DNA from: Alphaproteobacteria bacterium
GTDB taxonomy: Bacteria; Pseudomonadota; Alphaproteobacteria; Rs-D84
Direction: 5' to 3'
Length of the DNA: 64,000 nt
Assembly: GCA_017503725.1 (NCBI GenBank)
Contig: JAFVSL010000010.1
Coordinates: forward strand, 1-64,000
The notes beneath the pieces are model-generated. The model was not told where the DNA came from, ran no database searches, and saw nothing but the letters and a program-made list of their open reading frames with translations. A program made the position numbers and the translations under genes. Shown here one piece after another: positions 33,101-41,321 of the stretch. Position 1 is the stretch's first letter. The number at the start of each line of letters is the position of its first letter.

Positions 33101-35868
33101 TATTTCAGATCAGATGCAGAATAATATCCGACCATATATTTGGCATCTGATGCGCGCGCGGTCAGGGTTGTTTGCACGGCGCGTCCAGAATTTAATTCGT
33201 ATCCATTGATATTAAGTGACAATAAATATGTGCCGTACAGGATGTTGTCCGGGAACTTTACATTGATATTGGCGATGCCGTTATCATCGGTATATATGTC
33301 ATCTGTGTCGAATGTATATGTTTTTGTGTTGATTGGACTGGTGTCTGATACAGAATCCGCATAGATATTATTTATATCAAATGTATATTGCGAAAAATCA
33401 TCGAATTTAAATTGAAGCGGTCGCAGGGTTGCACGTGCACTGATGCGATTGTTTCTTGCGGGGGTGCCAAACAGGTTGCGTAAATTCACCGTCGCAGATA
33501 TTGCGTTCGTTGAAATCCATCCGTCGTCAGATGCCCCCGCAATATTCGCAGAAATTTTAAGTGTGTCGGGTACAAATTCGGCAACCTGGAATGTTGTGTG
33601 GCCCAACATATCTTGGGGTTTGGCACGTACGTTTAATGAATACAGACGAATGTCATATTCACCAATTGGCGCGGTGGATGAAATTGGCGTGGTTAAATCC
33701 AATAGTCCGTCTGATTGCAGGGATATGTTTTTTTCAACAATTGTACGACCACGTGCATCTGATATCTCAACGCGTACCGGTACGCCCGCCAATGATTTAA
33801 AAGAATTATTTTTTATGATCGCACCAATTATCACCGATTCACCCGGTCGGTATATGCCGCGGTCTGTGAAGACATAGGCGTTTAATGGTGTGTCTGAATA
33901 CGAATATGCGCCATCGATATCAAATTTAGAATAATCAACACGCTGGGCATAGGCGGAATTATACGGGATAAAGGAAATGTCATTGTTATTGCGCGCAACA
34001 ATTGCCACCGGTTCGCGTGCATTTTTATATTCATCCCACGGCAGGGCCGGTATATTTGCGTGTCCGGCTGCATCTGTGCGCCCAGACCATATTGCATTGC
34101 CATTACGCCCCAGGACGTCTATTTCAATGTCGGCCGCCGGTGTGCCGGTATCCAGGTTTGATACAAATATGTCAGATGTGCCGTCTTGGTTCAATTTGCG
34201 AATTATTCCCAGATTGGTTACCAATATCAGTCGACGATCACTGAAATTAGCGGCATTTTCAGATGTGCCAACCTGGATAATAAACACGCCCGTTTTATCG
34301 TTGGCGACACGGTCCATATAATCACCCAAATCAATCGAGGCATAGTTCGTTTCAATCGCATTTTTGACGTTCAATGGTATCCGCTTTTGAAATACGACCG
34401 ACATATCATATGTTCCAAAAGACCAGGATTTAAATTCGATATCTGATGCGAACACATTGTATGTCTGGGAAATCAGGTGATTGATTTCAGATGATTTTAT
34501 TTTTGATAAATTGACGTATGCCGCGTGAACACCACCCCGTGTCATAATCCCCAGTTTTTTGTCCCCGTTAAGGTTTAATATCGCACCGGTTCCAGCAATT
34601 TTGACGGTTTGTTCCGGGTATGCGACGGGTACGACCGTTTGAATGCCGTGTGCCATTATGAAATCGCCATTTGATTTTGCCCCCGATTTAATATCCAGGT
34701 ATATATAGCGTGGCCCGGCATCTGGGATGTTGTACGCAAATGCATACTGATATACGCCTGTTGGGGTGGCAAATTTTGTGGGGGCCAGTTTTATTTTTTG
34801 TGCGCTGGCTATGACGTCTGGGGTAACCTCGTCATTGGACCAGATGTGATTTGTGTCTGTGTCGTTGGTATTGCGATATTGTGGCAACAGATATGCGTTC
34901 GTGTATTGCATCAGGTTACTGGCCGATGGTGCACTGGTCCGGACCAGTATTAGTTGTTGCGAATTGTTTTCTGTGTCATCTGCGACAATCGATTCGATGT
35001 CCGTTATTCGAAACAGGTTGTCCCGGGCCGATATGGTCGTGTTTGCGGTTAATTTTTTGGTTGATGAATTGCCATTTAGTGCCGAAATACGGTTTATCTT
35101 TAACCGTATGTTTTGTGGCGCATCGGTAACCGGTATTGGGTCCGATATGATAAATGCGGTGCGATTGAAACGGTCAAATTTTATGGAAAAATCTAGTTTT
35201 TCGCCATCACGCTTTAATGAAATCTTGTCCTGAAAATGGTCCGTATCGATTGCGTAATTAAAAGATATTATTGCCACGGCCACCATTGATTGTGGGGTTT
35301 GTCGGCTGTGGTATGTGTTAAAACTGTCCACGGTGGCGGTGATTTTTGGTGTGGTTATTGTTGTTGTATATTTGTTGGCACGAACATCGGCGTCAAATAA
35401 CTTTTTCGATGTGCGGATTGTAAAACGTGTGTCCGCGGGCCACGGTGTGTCGGGGGTAAATTTAAGCGCGTTTGGCCCCGTTATTTCAAAGTTGCCGCGA
35501 ATATGTGGACTTATCTTTATATATTTATGTAAATCGTTTTTGTTAATATTCATCGCAAACGCCGGTGCGTATGGACCCGATTCCCACTGATACGACAATA
35601 TTATCGGCACAACCGGGTTCAAGGTGCGATTGTTATTTATCGTTGGCACATCGGCATCAGATGTAAATACGGCGTTATTAGTGTTTTGAAAAGACTGTGC
35701 AATTGGGGTGGTTGTGTTTAGTTTTACATATGTTGTTTCGGTATTTGTTTTGCCCCCTAAATAGACCCAGGCAGAAATTCCGAATATTGCCACAAATACA
35801 ACAAACACGCGCCAAAAATGACGACGTAACCAAGAGGTTTTTGGTTTGTTCTTTTGCTTGCGTGGCAT
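30136..35868 (-). CDS. bacterial alpha-2-macroglobulin
   Basis: This 1910-aa periplasmic protease trap uses the start at 35868, supported by AAGGGA. One N-terminal membrane helix (WRVFVVFVAIFGISAWVYLGG region) anchors it, instead of the lipobox seen in E. coli YfhM. MG-type beta domains follow (for example AYVFTDRGIYRPGE). A complement-like thioester domain has the intact motif PCTEQ, so the Cys-Gln thioester should form. It is thought to trap host or rival proteases that enter the periplasm, beside PBP1C, which repairs peptidoglycan. The genes overlap and are cotranscribed. Confidence 0.93.
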   Translation of the reverse strand: MPRKQKNKPKTSWLRRHFWRVFVVFVAIFGISAWVYLGGKTNTETTYVKLNTTTPIAQSFQNTNNAVFTSDADVPTINNNRTLNPVVPIILSYQWESGPYAPAFAMNINKNDLHKYIKISPHIRGNFEITGPNALKFTPDTPWPADTRFTIRTSKKLFDADVRANKYTTTITTPKITATVDSFNTYHSRQTPQSMVAVAIISFNYAIDTDHFQDKISLKRDGEKLDFSIKFDRFNRTAFIISDPIPVTDAPQNIRLKINRISALNGNSSTKKLTANTTISARDNLFRITDIESIVADDTENNSQQLILVRTSAPSASNLMQYTNAYLLPQYRNTNDTDTNHIWSNDEVTPDVIASAQKIKLAPTKFATPTGVYQYAFAYNIPDAGPRYIYLDIKSGAKSNGDFIMAHGIQTVVPVAYPEQTVKIAGTGAILNLNGDKKLGIMTRGGVHAAYVNLSKIKSSEINHLISQTYNVFASDIEFKSWSFGTYDMSVVFQKRIPLNVKNAIETNYASIDLGDYMDRVANDKTGVFIIQVGTSENAANFSDRRLILVTNLGIIRKLNQDGTSDIFVSNLDTGTPAADIEIDVLGRNGNAIWSGRTDAAGHANIPALPWDEYKNAREPVAIVARNNNDISFIPYNSAYAQRVDYSKFDIDGAYSYSDTPLNAYVFTDRGIYRPGESVIIGAIIKNNSFKSLAGVPVRVEISDARGRTIVEKNISLQSDGLLDLTTPISSTAPIGEYDIRLYSLNVRAKPQDMLGHTTFQVAEFVPDTLKISANIAGASDDGWISTNAISATVNLRNLFGTPARNNRISARATLRPLQFKFDDFSQYTFDINNIYADSVSDTSPINTKTYTFDTDDIYTDDNGIANINVKFPDNILYGTYLLSLNINGYELNSGRAVQTTLTARASDAKYMVGYYSASDLKYINRNAERNVNLIALDHTAQPIIANDLTARVIRRETLTSLIKDYNNYYKYQTTTRDNMISQTNITIGENGLSLPINTETPGTYFLQIMDSAERILANIEYFVAGDENTSLATDTNADLSIKLDSDTYAPGDEISVNITAPYTGSGLITIERERVYAYKWFNAQTTSSTHKITIPSEFEGTGYINVSYVRDINSRDIFTSPYTYAVIPFKTNIDNRTIDIKLSAPKTIRDNKLTIDYETNKSGRIMLFAIDEGIIQVARHKIPNPINYFFQKYALNVETFQILSLLLPEYKILREFAKTGGGDYDGGAFEELSAALVNPFARRAAKPVAFYSGIRNTNAHTPEQITFDIPDDFNGALKIFAIAANDNAIGANDITTTVQSPLIISMTAPTFVAPNDTFDVNAVITNLSNLGDVATIQTDAVVSDSLSLTSNATKTSQIANDAQQLFVFNVRANDVPMASEITINAMALNDNGLPLLNRAMNATLSVRPTTPFITDIKTGTIPKSEIKISDFQIDLYPEKSSRKIYVSNQPTVLARPLFEYLNNYEFPCTEQIVSRAMPYALMPHNAILGTNYDLSAKQISSAINTLRNRQNDNGSFALWASNQDGLSTTPDTVNLTAYVVNFLSLANENGFSIPDTMLGRAIDFLRQYATQTITDDASARALAYAIYNITQNGFVTTAYIDKFQEYANQNMRNWDATISGAYIAASLEMMKQSTSANELIDKYRMSKSSKFKYNTTYENNVSDDAMYIHISNRFFNRPINDLGNAINGYINSGNYDAYTSARIIMALGGTPNGTVTANDITIASAQDNIKPTEIAGTLSAELPDDVNKIKISCASCVNTPLYYAIVQSGFTRHVTDKSNGIEIVREYLDMDGNQITHANLGDIVNVKITARARGTNHLPNVAIVDLLPGGFVAEDISGDAEFSEIREDRVVIYTDLNRYEKSFSYRAQLTAGGTFAVPPIRAMSLYNAGIFGTDTNNAPAFHVINATND

Positions 35869-36049
35869 ATATTTTCCCTTCCGATTACATATATGTACAT
35901 ATGTTAAAGTTATATTTTGAAAAGACAAGTTTTTTATTTGGTATTTGTTCCTGGGGATTTTTTAATTTTTGTTGCCTACAATGTATTCAATGCACAGGGC
36001 GGACCAGGGGGGAAAGACATATCCCTAACCAGTCCAAAGGAGTATCAAA

Positions 36050-36646
36050 GTGGTATATGGTTATATTCGTGTTTCAACAGACCATCAGACAACTGAAAAT
36101 CAGCGGTTCGAGATAATGAAGTTCTGTGAAAAGCAAGATATAGTAATTGATTGCTGGATAGAAGAAACAATATCTGCAACCAAAGATCTGAATAAACGTA
36201 AACTGGGACGCCTGATTAAGCGGATTCAAAAAGATGATATGATAATTGCATCAGAATTGTCGCGCCTGGGGCGTAATCTATTGCAAATTATGAGTATTTT
36301 GCATCACTGTATGGATATCGGCGCAAAGATATGGACGATAAAGGATAATTATCGCCTTGGGTCAGATATCACCAGCAAGGTTTTAGCGTTTGCGTTCGGA
36401 TTGTCGGCGGAAATTGAAAGAAATCTGATTTCTCAGCGTACCAAGGAGGCTCTGGCGCGTATCCGGGCCGAGGGCAAACACGTTGGTCGTCCCCGGGGCA
36501 GTTGTAACACACAAAAATTGGCGGGGCGTGAAAAATATATCGCCCAGAAACTTGAAGACGGACAATCAAAATATGAAATTGCACGTCGGCTGCGTGTTCA
36601 TCGTGATACCCTGGCCAGGTTTATTGTGGAAAATGATATTGCCTAG
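36050..36646 (+). CDS. serine recombinase (Mpi-like DNA invertase/resolvase)
   Basis: This 198-aa serine recombinase has the N-terminal catalytic domain YGYIRVSTDHQTTENQRFE (catalytic Ser in RVST). Further residues are SELSRLGRNLLQI and the E helix SAEIERNLISQRTKEAL. GKHVGRPRG and a C-terminal Hin-like helix-turn-helix follow. Its start looks most like the Bacteroides master invertase Mpi group. The start codon is GTG behind AAAGGAG. The stop overlaps the stop of the convergent subtilase by four bases. I found no flanking recombination sites in the window, so the target is unknown. Confidence 0.88.
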   Translation: MVYGYIRVSTDHQTTENQRFEIMKFCEKQDIVIDCWIEETISATKDLNKRKLGRLIKRIQKDDMIIASELSRLGRNLLQIMSILHHCMDIGAKIWTIKDNYRLGSDITSKVLAFAFGLSAEIERNLISQRTKEALARIRAEGKHVGRPRGSCNTQKLAGREKYIAQKLEDGQSKYEIARRLRVHRDTLARFIVENDIA

Positions 36647-38502
36647 AATGTGATTTTTCCACGTGTCAGGATATAAAATTCGTCTGTGCCGTATGGATTA
36701 TCTACAAAGCCGGCCGTAATATTTTTATATCCAACGTTGTATTCAATGGCCGGACGTGACACCAGGTCGATGTTATGGTTTGCATATATCAACGTGCCGT
36801 TTGCATCACGACCCGTTGGTATGCGCATTGTCATTGTGCCGTCTAAAATAGCATCGTTTGTCGCGACTGATAATTTCCAATCGCCAAATTCTGCGCCCAG
36901 GGTGATGGATGTGGTATAAACATTCGATATGTCGGTAATGATGGATTCACCACTGATGCGGGGGTTGGCAATACCAAATTCGGTGCGCTGGAATAATTTT
37001 ACATTTCCGATGTTGTATTCGCCACGTGACGCAATAAATGTTATTTGGGTCTTGTCGTCTGTGCTTAAAAATCCGTCCGCCCCCAGAAAGTCGCTGTTGC
37101 GCAGACCAAATTCAAAGTTGCCAAACGCTGCAACATTCTGTGTTTCTTCGCGCAGGCGAATAAATCCGCGTCCCTGGTTCTTTACTTTGATATTATCATT
37201 TAATTTTGTTGTAAATGCGCGACCAAATCCGTCAACAAATGCCAATTCCAGATTTTCGTCCTTGATTTGTTTGGCGATTGTGCCAGATACCTGAACGGTT
37301 GTTAAAGGACGGGTGATGTTTTCAGAAATTGGAACCAGTTCCGCACCAACCGGGCGTGTTGCACGTTCTAAATCCAGCATCCCGTGCCCATAGGTTTCGT
37401 CAACGCCGACAACACCCAAGTCACGTGCGGTCGCAAATAATAATTCTGTTATCTGTGTGGATTTCATATATGGGAACGCTTCGCGGATGACGGCGATGGC
37501 GGCGGTGACGATTGGGGTCGCAAAACTGGTGCCGTTGATGTTCGATGAATATCCCGCCGACAGGTTTGTCCCCGGTGCCGTTATACAGTAATCCTTGGTT
37601 ATGCCACAGGCATTACTGAAATCGGCCAATGCGCCCGTTTCATTATCCCACGCGACAACGTTTACAAAATGCCCAACCATATCATCAGACACCAGGGGCA
37701 GGGCAGATATCGCCCCGGATTGGTTCGTGCCGTTATTGCCCGCCGCCCAGACAAAGATTGCATCACGTTCGCGCGCGGCGCGTTCCATAGATTCGATGAA
37801 GTGCGCATCTGTTGCGTGAACCAAGTCATTTCTGGATTTTATTTGCGTGGCATAGCGGTTTTTGATAACCCAACTGGCGTTATAAATGTTCGCATCGGTG
37901 GCCGAATTTATAATGTCGCCAATTTGATTGAATGCCAAGAAGTTTTCGTCGCCATCAATAATCTTGTAATTGTTGATTGTGGCATCGGGGGCGATTGTGG
38001 TGGATGCGATTTGCGCAACCTTTTGCCCGTGCCATACGTCAAAGCCGGTGTCCAGAATCGCAATGGTTGAATTTTTTCCCGTGTATCCACGTGCCAATGA
38101 ATATGCCACACGAATTTCATTATATTGATCAAAGTTTCGGGCATAGTTTTTATCGCCCATAACATTGGCCAGCTGAATGTCTGATACGTCGCCGCCAACG
38201 TGCATATATGCAGACATTGTTGCCATTTGTGGTTGTGGGATGGATGTGGTGGCCCCATTGTCGCCACCGCCCAATGCGCCCCCCATCAATGCCAGGCCCG
38301 CACCAACCGCCGCCAACGCGCCACCCGCAATTACGCCGCCGGATACAAAAGAAAATGAATTACGTGATTTACATTCGTCTGGATTGTTCTTGCGATATAT
38401 GGCATTGTCACAACGCGATGCGTTTATTGTAAATGCATCGGCCGACCCCGCCACGGTGGCGGTACATAAAATTGCCGACAAAAATGCATTCATCCAACGC
38501 AT
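36643..38502 (-). CDS. exported subtilisin-like (S8) protease with C-terminal barrel-like domain
   Basis: This 619-aa protein starts at 38502 behind GGGGGA, with a signal peptide (MRWMNAFLSAILC...SADA). A Cys pair and a glycine-rich hydrophobic stretch (about 50-85) come next. The subtilase domain shows Asp in ILDTG, His in WHGQKVA only seven residues later (normally about 30), the oxyanion AAGNNG and Ser in GTSFATP. The last 230 residues have amphipathic beta strands and end in a Phe (GKITF), like an autotransporter or outer-membrane barrel. It is probably a surface protease. The shortened Asp-His spacing is odd. Confidence 0.8.
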   Translation of the reverse strand: MRWMNAFLSAILCTATVAGSADAFTINASRCDNAIYRKNNPDECKSRNSFSFVSGGVIAGGALAAVGAGLALMGGALGGGDNGATTSIPQPQMATMSAYMHVGGDVSDIQLANVMGDKNYARNFDQYNEIRVAYSLARGYTGKNSTIAILDTGFDVWHGQKVAQIASTTIAPDATINNYKIIDGDENFLAFNQIGDIINSATDANIYNASWVIKNRYATQIKSRNDLVHATDAHFIESMERAARERDAIFVWAAGNNGTNQSGAISALPLVSDDMVGHFVNVVAWDNETGALADFSNACGITKDYCITAPGTNLSAGYSSNINGTSFATPIVTAAIAVIREAFPYMKSTQITELLFATARDLGVVGVDETYGHGMLDLERATRPVGAELVPISENITRPLTTVQVSGTIAKQIKDENLELAFVDGFGRAFTTKLNDNIKVKNQGRGFIRLREETQNVAAFGNFEFGLRNSDFLGADGFLSTDDKTQITFIASRGEYNIGNVKLFQRTEFGIANPRISGESIITDISNVYTTSITLGAEFGDWKLSVATNDAILDGTMTMRIPTGRDANGTLIYANHNIDLVSRPAIEYNVGYKNITAGFVDNPYGTDEFYILTRGKITF

Positions 38503-38617
38503 CTTTTCAATCCCCCGTGGGCACCACACCCACACACTTATAAATATAGTACAAAATACCCAGTTGTCAATGTTTTAGATGCTGAAACAATTTTGTGGAA
38601 TTTGGGGAATTTTGTTG

Positions 38618-38805
38618 TATAATTGGCGATGTTACGGCGATTGCCGTGATGGGGATTAACAACCCCTGTAGTTGTTCGAAAGAACATAAAAATCCAAACC
38701 CAATTTTCTGGGGTTGGATGGTGCTTAATATGTTGAATATGCACGCTATTGCTACAGTAGTTGTTAACGTCCAACCCCATCTGTTTCTTACAGATGGTTT
38801 TTTTA
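38618..38805 (+). ncRNA. structured RNA A: multi-stem leader with terminator upstream of a small ORF
   Basis: TATAAT at 38618-38623 is followed by a hairpin (ACGGC/GCCGT, 38634-38647). A closing helix pairs 38649-38654 with 38775-38780 and 38656-38663 with 38760-38767. A second helix CTGTAG/CTACAG pairs 38666-38671 with 38752-38757. Three inner hairpins are a GAAA-capped one at 38673-38686, ATCCAA/TTGGAT at 38692-38719, and GTGC/GCAC at 38721-38744. GGGGTTGGA (38710-38718) can also pair with TCCAACCCC (38770-38778). A terminator (CATCTG/CAGATG plus T7) ends at 38804. RNA B at 46.4 kb has the same plan. It accounts for the gap 38503-38830. Confidence 0.65.
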
Positions 38806-38830
38806 TTCGCAAGAAAAAGAGGGTTCGTTT

Positions 38831-39070
38831 ATGGAATTGGTAGAAGCAGAAGGGCAGTTGTCTAATATTCTCGATGACCTGGAAGGGTTCTTTAAAAGGC
38901 ACCCGGGCTATGAAACGAATAGTATGACGTTAATGCGTTTGATGAATCTTGTGTACAAGGAACTGTGCCTGTATCTTTCCCGGTCCAAGCGATATGTTCT
39001 TGATATCCAAGAGGCCGATTCCGACATATCTGTACGTGAAATAATAAAGCGGAAAAAAGGTGTACTGTAA
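38831..39070 (+). CDS. small protein of unknown function behind RNA A
   Basis: This 79-aa, helical, charged protein has no signal peptide and no recognised family. It starts 26 bases after the terminator of structured RNA A, with AGAGGG upstream of the ATG. The arrangement suggests that read-through of the terminator controls it. It ends 46 bases before the rpsB promoter's -10 region. Confidence 0.5.
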   Translation: MELVEAEGQLSNILDDLEGFFKRHPGYETNSMTLMRLMNLVYKELCLYLSRSKRYVLDIQEADSDISVREIIKRKKGVL

Positions 39071-39083
39071 TTTATATTTTTAC

Positions 39084-39112
39084 TTGATTTTTTGCGGGGT
39101 TTGGTCTATTAT
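39084..39112 (+). promoter_or_regulatory. promoter of rpsB-tsf
   Basis: TTGATT at 39084-39089, 17-base spacer, TATTAT at 39107-39112. Confidence 0.65.
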
Positions 39113-39116
39113 CGGG

Positions 39117-39225
39117 GCACGCACATCCGTGCGAAGAACACAACCGTTGTGCTAAATTTGTGTCCAAATGCATAATTTGGCTGTCCGCACACGGCGAGGA
39201 TAACAACACAAAAAAGGATAAAAAT
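39117..39225 (+). promoter_or_regulatory. rpsB 5' leader with hairpins
   Basis: The untranslated leader starts with GCACG/CGTGC (39117-39132) and a CACAAC/GTTGTG inverted repeat (39139-39151). S2 represses its own operon through the rpsB leader in other proteobacteria; whether this leader works the same way is inference. Confidence 0.4.
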
Positions 39226-40077
39226 ATGGCATTGCCAACATTTACAATGAAACAGTTGATGGAAGCGGGTGTACATTTTGGTCACCACACACGTCGCTGG
39301 AATCCGTTAATGACACCATACGTTTATGGCGTTAAAGATAAAATCCACATCATCAATTTGAACAAGACTGCACCATTGTTGCATCGTTCTTTGGTAGCAT
39401 TGGAAGCAATCGCCGCCGCCGGTGGTAAGATTCTGTTCGTTGCAACCAAACATCAGGCAAAAGACATCGTAAAAGATGCCGCCGAACGTTGCGGTCAGTA
39501 CTATGTTAACAACCGCTGGTTGGGTGGTATGTTGACAAACTGGACAACGGTTTCACAGTCTATTCGTCGCTTGAAGAAGATGGAAGCAGATATCGAAAAC
39601 GCAGAAAAATTGGGCCTGACCAAGAAAGAAGTTGGTGTTATGACCAAAGAAGTTGAAAAACTGCGTGATATTTTCGGCGGTATTTTGGATATGCACGGCG
39701 TTCCACAGGCGATGGTCGTTATCGACGTTCCACGTGAAATGAATGCAGTACGCGAGGCAAAAAATCTGGATATCCCAACAATCGCAATCTGTGATACGAA
39801 TGCGAATCCAGAAATGGTTGATTATCCGGTTCCGGGTAATGACGACGCCGCACGTGCAACACAATTGTATTGCGACCTGTTCGTGGATGCGATTTTGTCC
39901 GGTATTGAAAAACGTCTGGGTGGCGCAGCCGGTAAAAAAATCGAATCTGATATGAAAGCAGATGCCGCTGATGAATTAGAAGATGAAATCAAGGAAAAAG
40001 AAGCCAAGATTAAATCTAAAACATCCGAGGCACGCGCCGAACGTCGCGGTAAATTGGCGGAAAAAGCCGATAAATAA
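39226..40077 (+). CDS. rpsB: 30S ribosomal protein S2
   Basis: This 283-aa S2 starts at MALPTFTMKQLMEAGVHFGH behind AAAGGAT; an upstream in-frame ATG at 39160 lies in the structured leader and is not favoured. The family blocks GVHFGHHTRRWNP, NRWLGGMLTNW and DTNANP are intact. The C-terminus is extended and very charged (about 50 Lys/Glu/Ala-rich residues). It is followed by tsf, the usual order. Confidence 0.97.
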   Translation: MALPTFTMKQLMEAGVHFGHHTRRWNPLMTPYVYGVKDKIHIINLNKTAPLLHRSLVALEAIAAAGGKILFVATKHQAKDIVKDAAERCGQYYVNNRWLGGMLTNWTTVSQSIRRLKKMEADIENAEKLGLTKKEVGVMTKEVEKLRDIFGGILDMHGVPQAMVVIDVPREMNAVREAKNLDIPTIAICDTNANPEMVDYPVPGNDDAARATQLYCDLFVDAILSGIEKRLGGAAGKKIESDMKADAADELEDEIKEKEAKIKSKTSEARAERRGKLAEKADK

Positions 40078-40096
40078 TTTTTTATCGATATAAAAA

Positions 40097-40118
40097 ACGC
40101 CGGGGGATTGCCCCCGGC
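40097..40118 (+). terminator. hairpin between rpsB and tsf (attenuator or processing site)
   Basis: GCCGGGGG/CCCCCGGC stem with a four-base loop. The T run comes only about 12 bases later, so it is a weak terminator at most and may lower tsf read-through. Confidence 0.4.
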
Positions 40119-40161
40119 AACAAGATTCTTTTTTAATTAAAAACATTGGGAGAAAACACAA

Positions 40162-41031
40162 ATGGCAGAAATTACAGCAAAATTGATTCAAGAACTGCGC
40201 GAAAAAACATCCGCGGGTATGATGGATTGTAAGAAAGCCTTGATGGAAAATGATGGTGATATTCAGGCCGCTGCGGATTGGTTGCGCCAGAAAGGTATTG
40301 TAAAGGCTGCGTCCAAGGCGGGTCGTGTTGCGGCATCGGGTTTGGTTACCGTTGTCAAGGCCGACGGTATGGGCTGTGTCGTTGAATTGAACGCGGAAAC
40401 AGACTTTGTTGCCAAAAATGAAAAGTTCCAGAAATTGGTTGCCGATGTTGCAAACAAGGCATTGGAATTGGGTGGTGATTTTGATGCAACACTGAACGCG
40501 GTCAAAGATGATATCGCGGCAACAATTGCGACAATTGGTGAAAATATGAACCTGCGTCGTATTGCAACGGTAAAGGGCGACAAAATCTTTACATACATCC
40601 ACAATGCTTTGGTTCCGGGTATGGGCCAGATTGGTGTTGCGGTTGCAATCAATGGTGATGACGCTAAGATCGATGAAATCGGTTCGAAAATTGCAATGCA
40701 CGTTGCGGCAAACAAACCAGAATTTATGACAATCGCAGACGTTGATCCGGTTGCGGTTGAACGTGAAAAGAAAGTGTTTGTTGAATCTGGTGCGACGGCG
40801 GGTAAACCAGAAATGGTCGTAGAAAAGATGATTCAGGGCCGTATCAACAAATGGTATGCGGAATCCGTTCTGGAAGAACAGCCATTCGTTATGGACCCAT
40901 CCAAGACGGTCAAAGAAGTTATTGCAGATGCCAATGGTAAATTGGCGGGCTTTGCGTTCTTTGTCTTGGGCGAAGGTATCGAAAAGCGCGAAGACAATTT
41001 GGCCGACGAAGTCGCCAAAATGTTGAAATAA
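40162..41031 (+). CDS. tsf: translation elongation factor Ts
   Basis: This 289-aa nucleotide exchange factor for EF-Tu shows the N-terminal UBA-like signature LREKTSAGMMDCKKAL and the core ELNAETDFVAKNEKF. Length is normal. GGGAGAA precedes the ATG. It is cotranscribed with rpsB and closed by a strong terminator. Confidence 0.97.
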   Translation: MAEITAKLIQELREKTSAGMMDCKKALMENDGDIQAAADWLRQKGIVKAASKAGRVAASGLVTVVKADGMGCVVELNAETDFVAKNEKFQKLVADVANKALELGGDFDATLNAVKDDIAATIATIGENMNLRRIATVKGDKIFTYIHNALVPGMGQIGVAVAINGDDAKIDEIGSKIAMHVAANKPEFMTIADVDPVAVEREKKVFVESGATAGKPEMVVEKMIQGRINKWYAESVLEEQPFVMDPSKTVKEVIADANGKLAGFAFFVLGEGIEKREDNLADEVAKMLK

Positions 41032-41032
41032 A

Positions 41033-41058
41033 AAATCCCCCGTTTGGGGGATTTTTAT
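41033..41058 (+). terminator. terminator of rpsB-tsf
   Basis: The recurrent AATCCCCC/GGGGGATT hairpin with TTTTT. Confidence 0.9.
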
Positions 41059-41086
41059 TGTGTTTTTTGGTGGCTAGTATTATAAT
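41058..41086 (+). promoter_or_regulatory. promoter giving a probably leaderless message
   Basis: TTGTGT at 41058-41063, 17-base spacer and consensus TATAAT at 41081-41086. The ATG of the next gene is only six bases further, where transcription would start. No SD sequence is present. Confidence 0.5.
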
Positions 41087-41092
41087 TCTTGT

Positions 41093-41320
41093 ATGCATAT
41101 ATCAAAAGAAACTATTGTTCGGGCAAATGAAAGAACTCGTCGTGAGTTGGCGGGGCTATCCCCAGATGAACGTCAGGCTTATATATTTAACAAGATACAG
41201 ACCGCGCCATACGGGACGGAAGTGTTGCGTGGATTTGCTGAATATTATCGCAAGCGTTATCCTAGTTATAACAGCTGTTTTGCAACATTGTTGGATGAAC
41301 TAAATAAAAGGCAGAAGTAA
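41093..41320 (+). CDS. small protein of unknown function, first of a two-gene unit
   Basis: This 75-aa protein is helical and basic, with no signal peptide (SKETIVRANERTRREL, YRKRYPSYNSCF). No family is recognised. The ATG lies at the expected transcription start of a TATAAT promoter. The next gene begins one base after its stop, so they are translationally linked. Confidence 0.5.
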   Translation: MHISKETIVRANERTRRELAGLSPDERQAYIFNKIQTAPYGTEVLRGFAEYYRKRYPSYNSCFATLLDELNKRQK

Positions 41321-41321
41321 A

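Noticed and set aside
36050-38502. Prophage or integrative element around the recombinase
   Set aside because: No integrase partner genes, phage structural genes or flanking repeats are present; neighbours are ordinary envelope genes.
40097-40118. Complete terminator between rpsB and tsf
   Set aside because: The stem is not followed directly by a T run, and tsf has no clear own promoter, so it is at best an attenuator or processing site.
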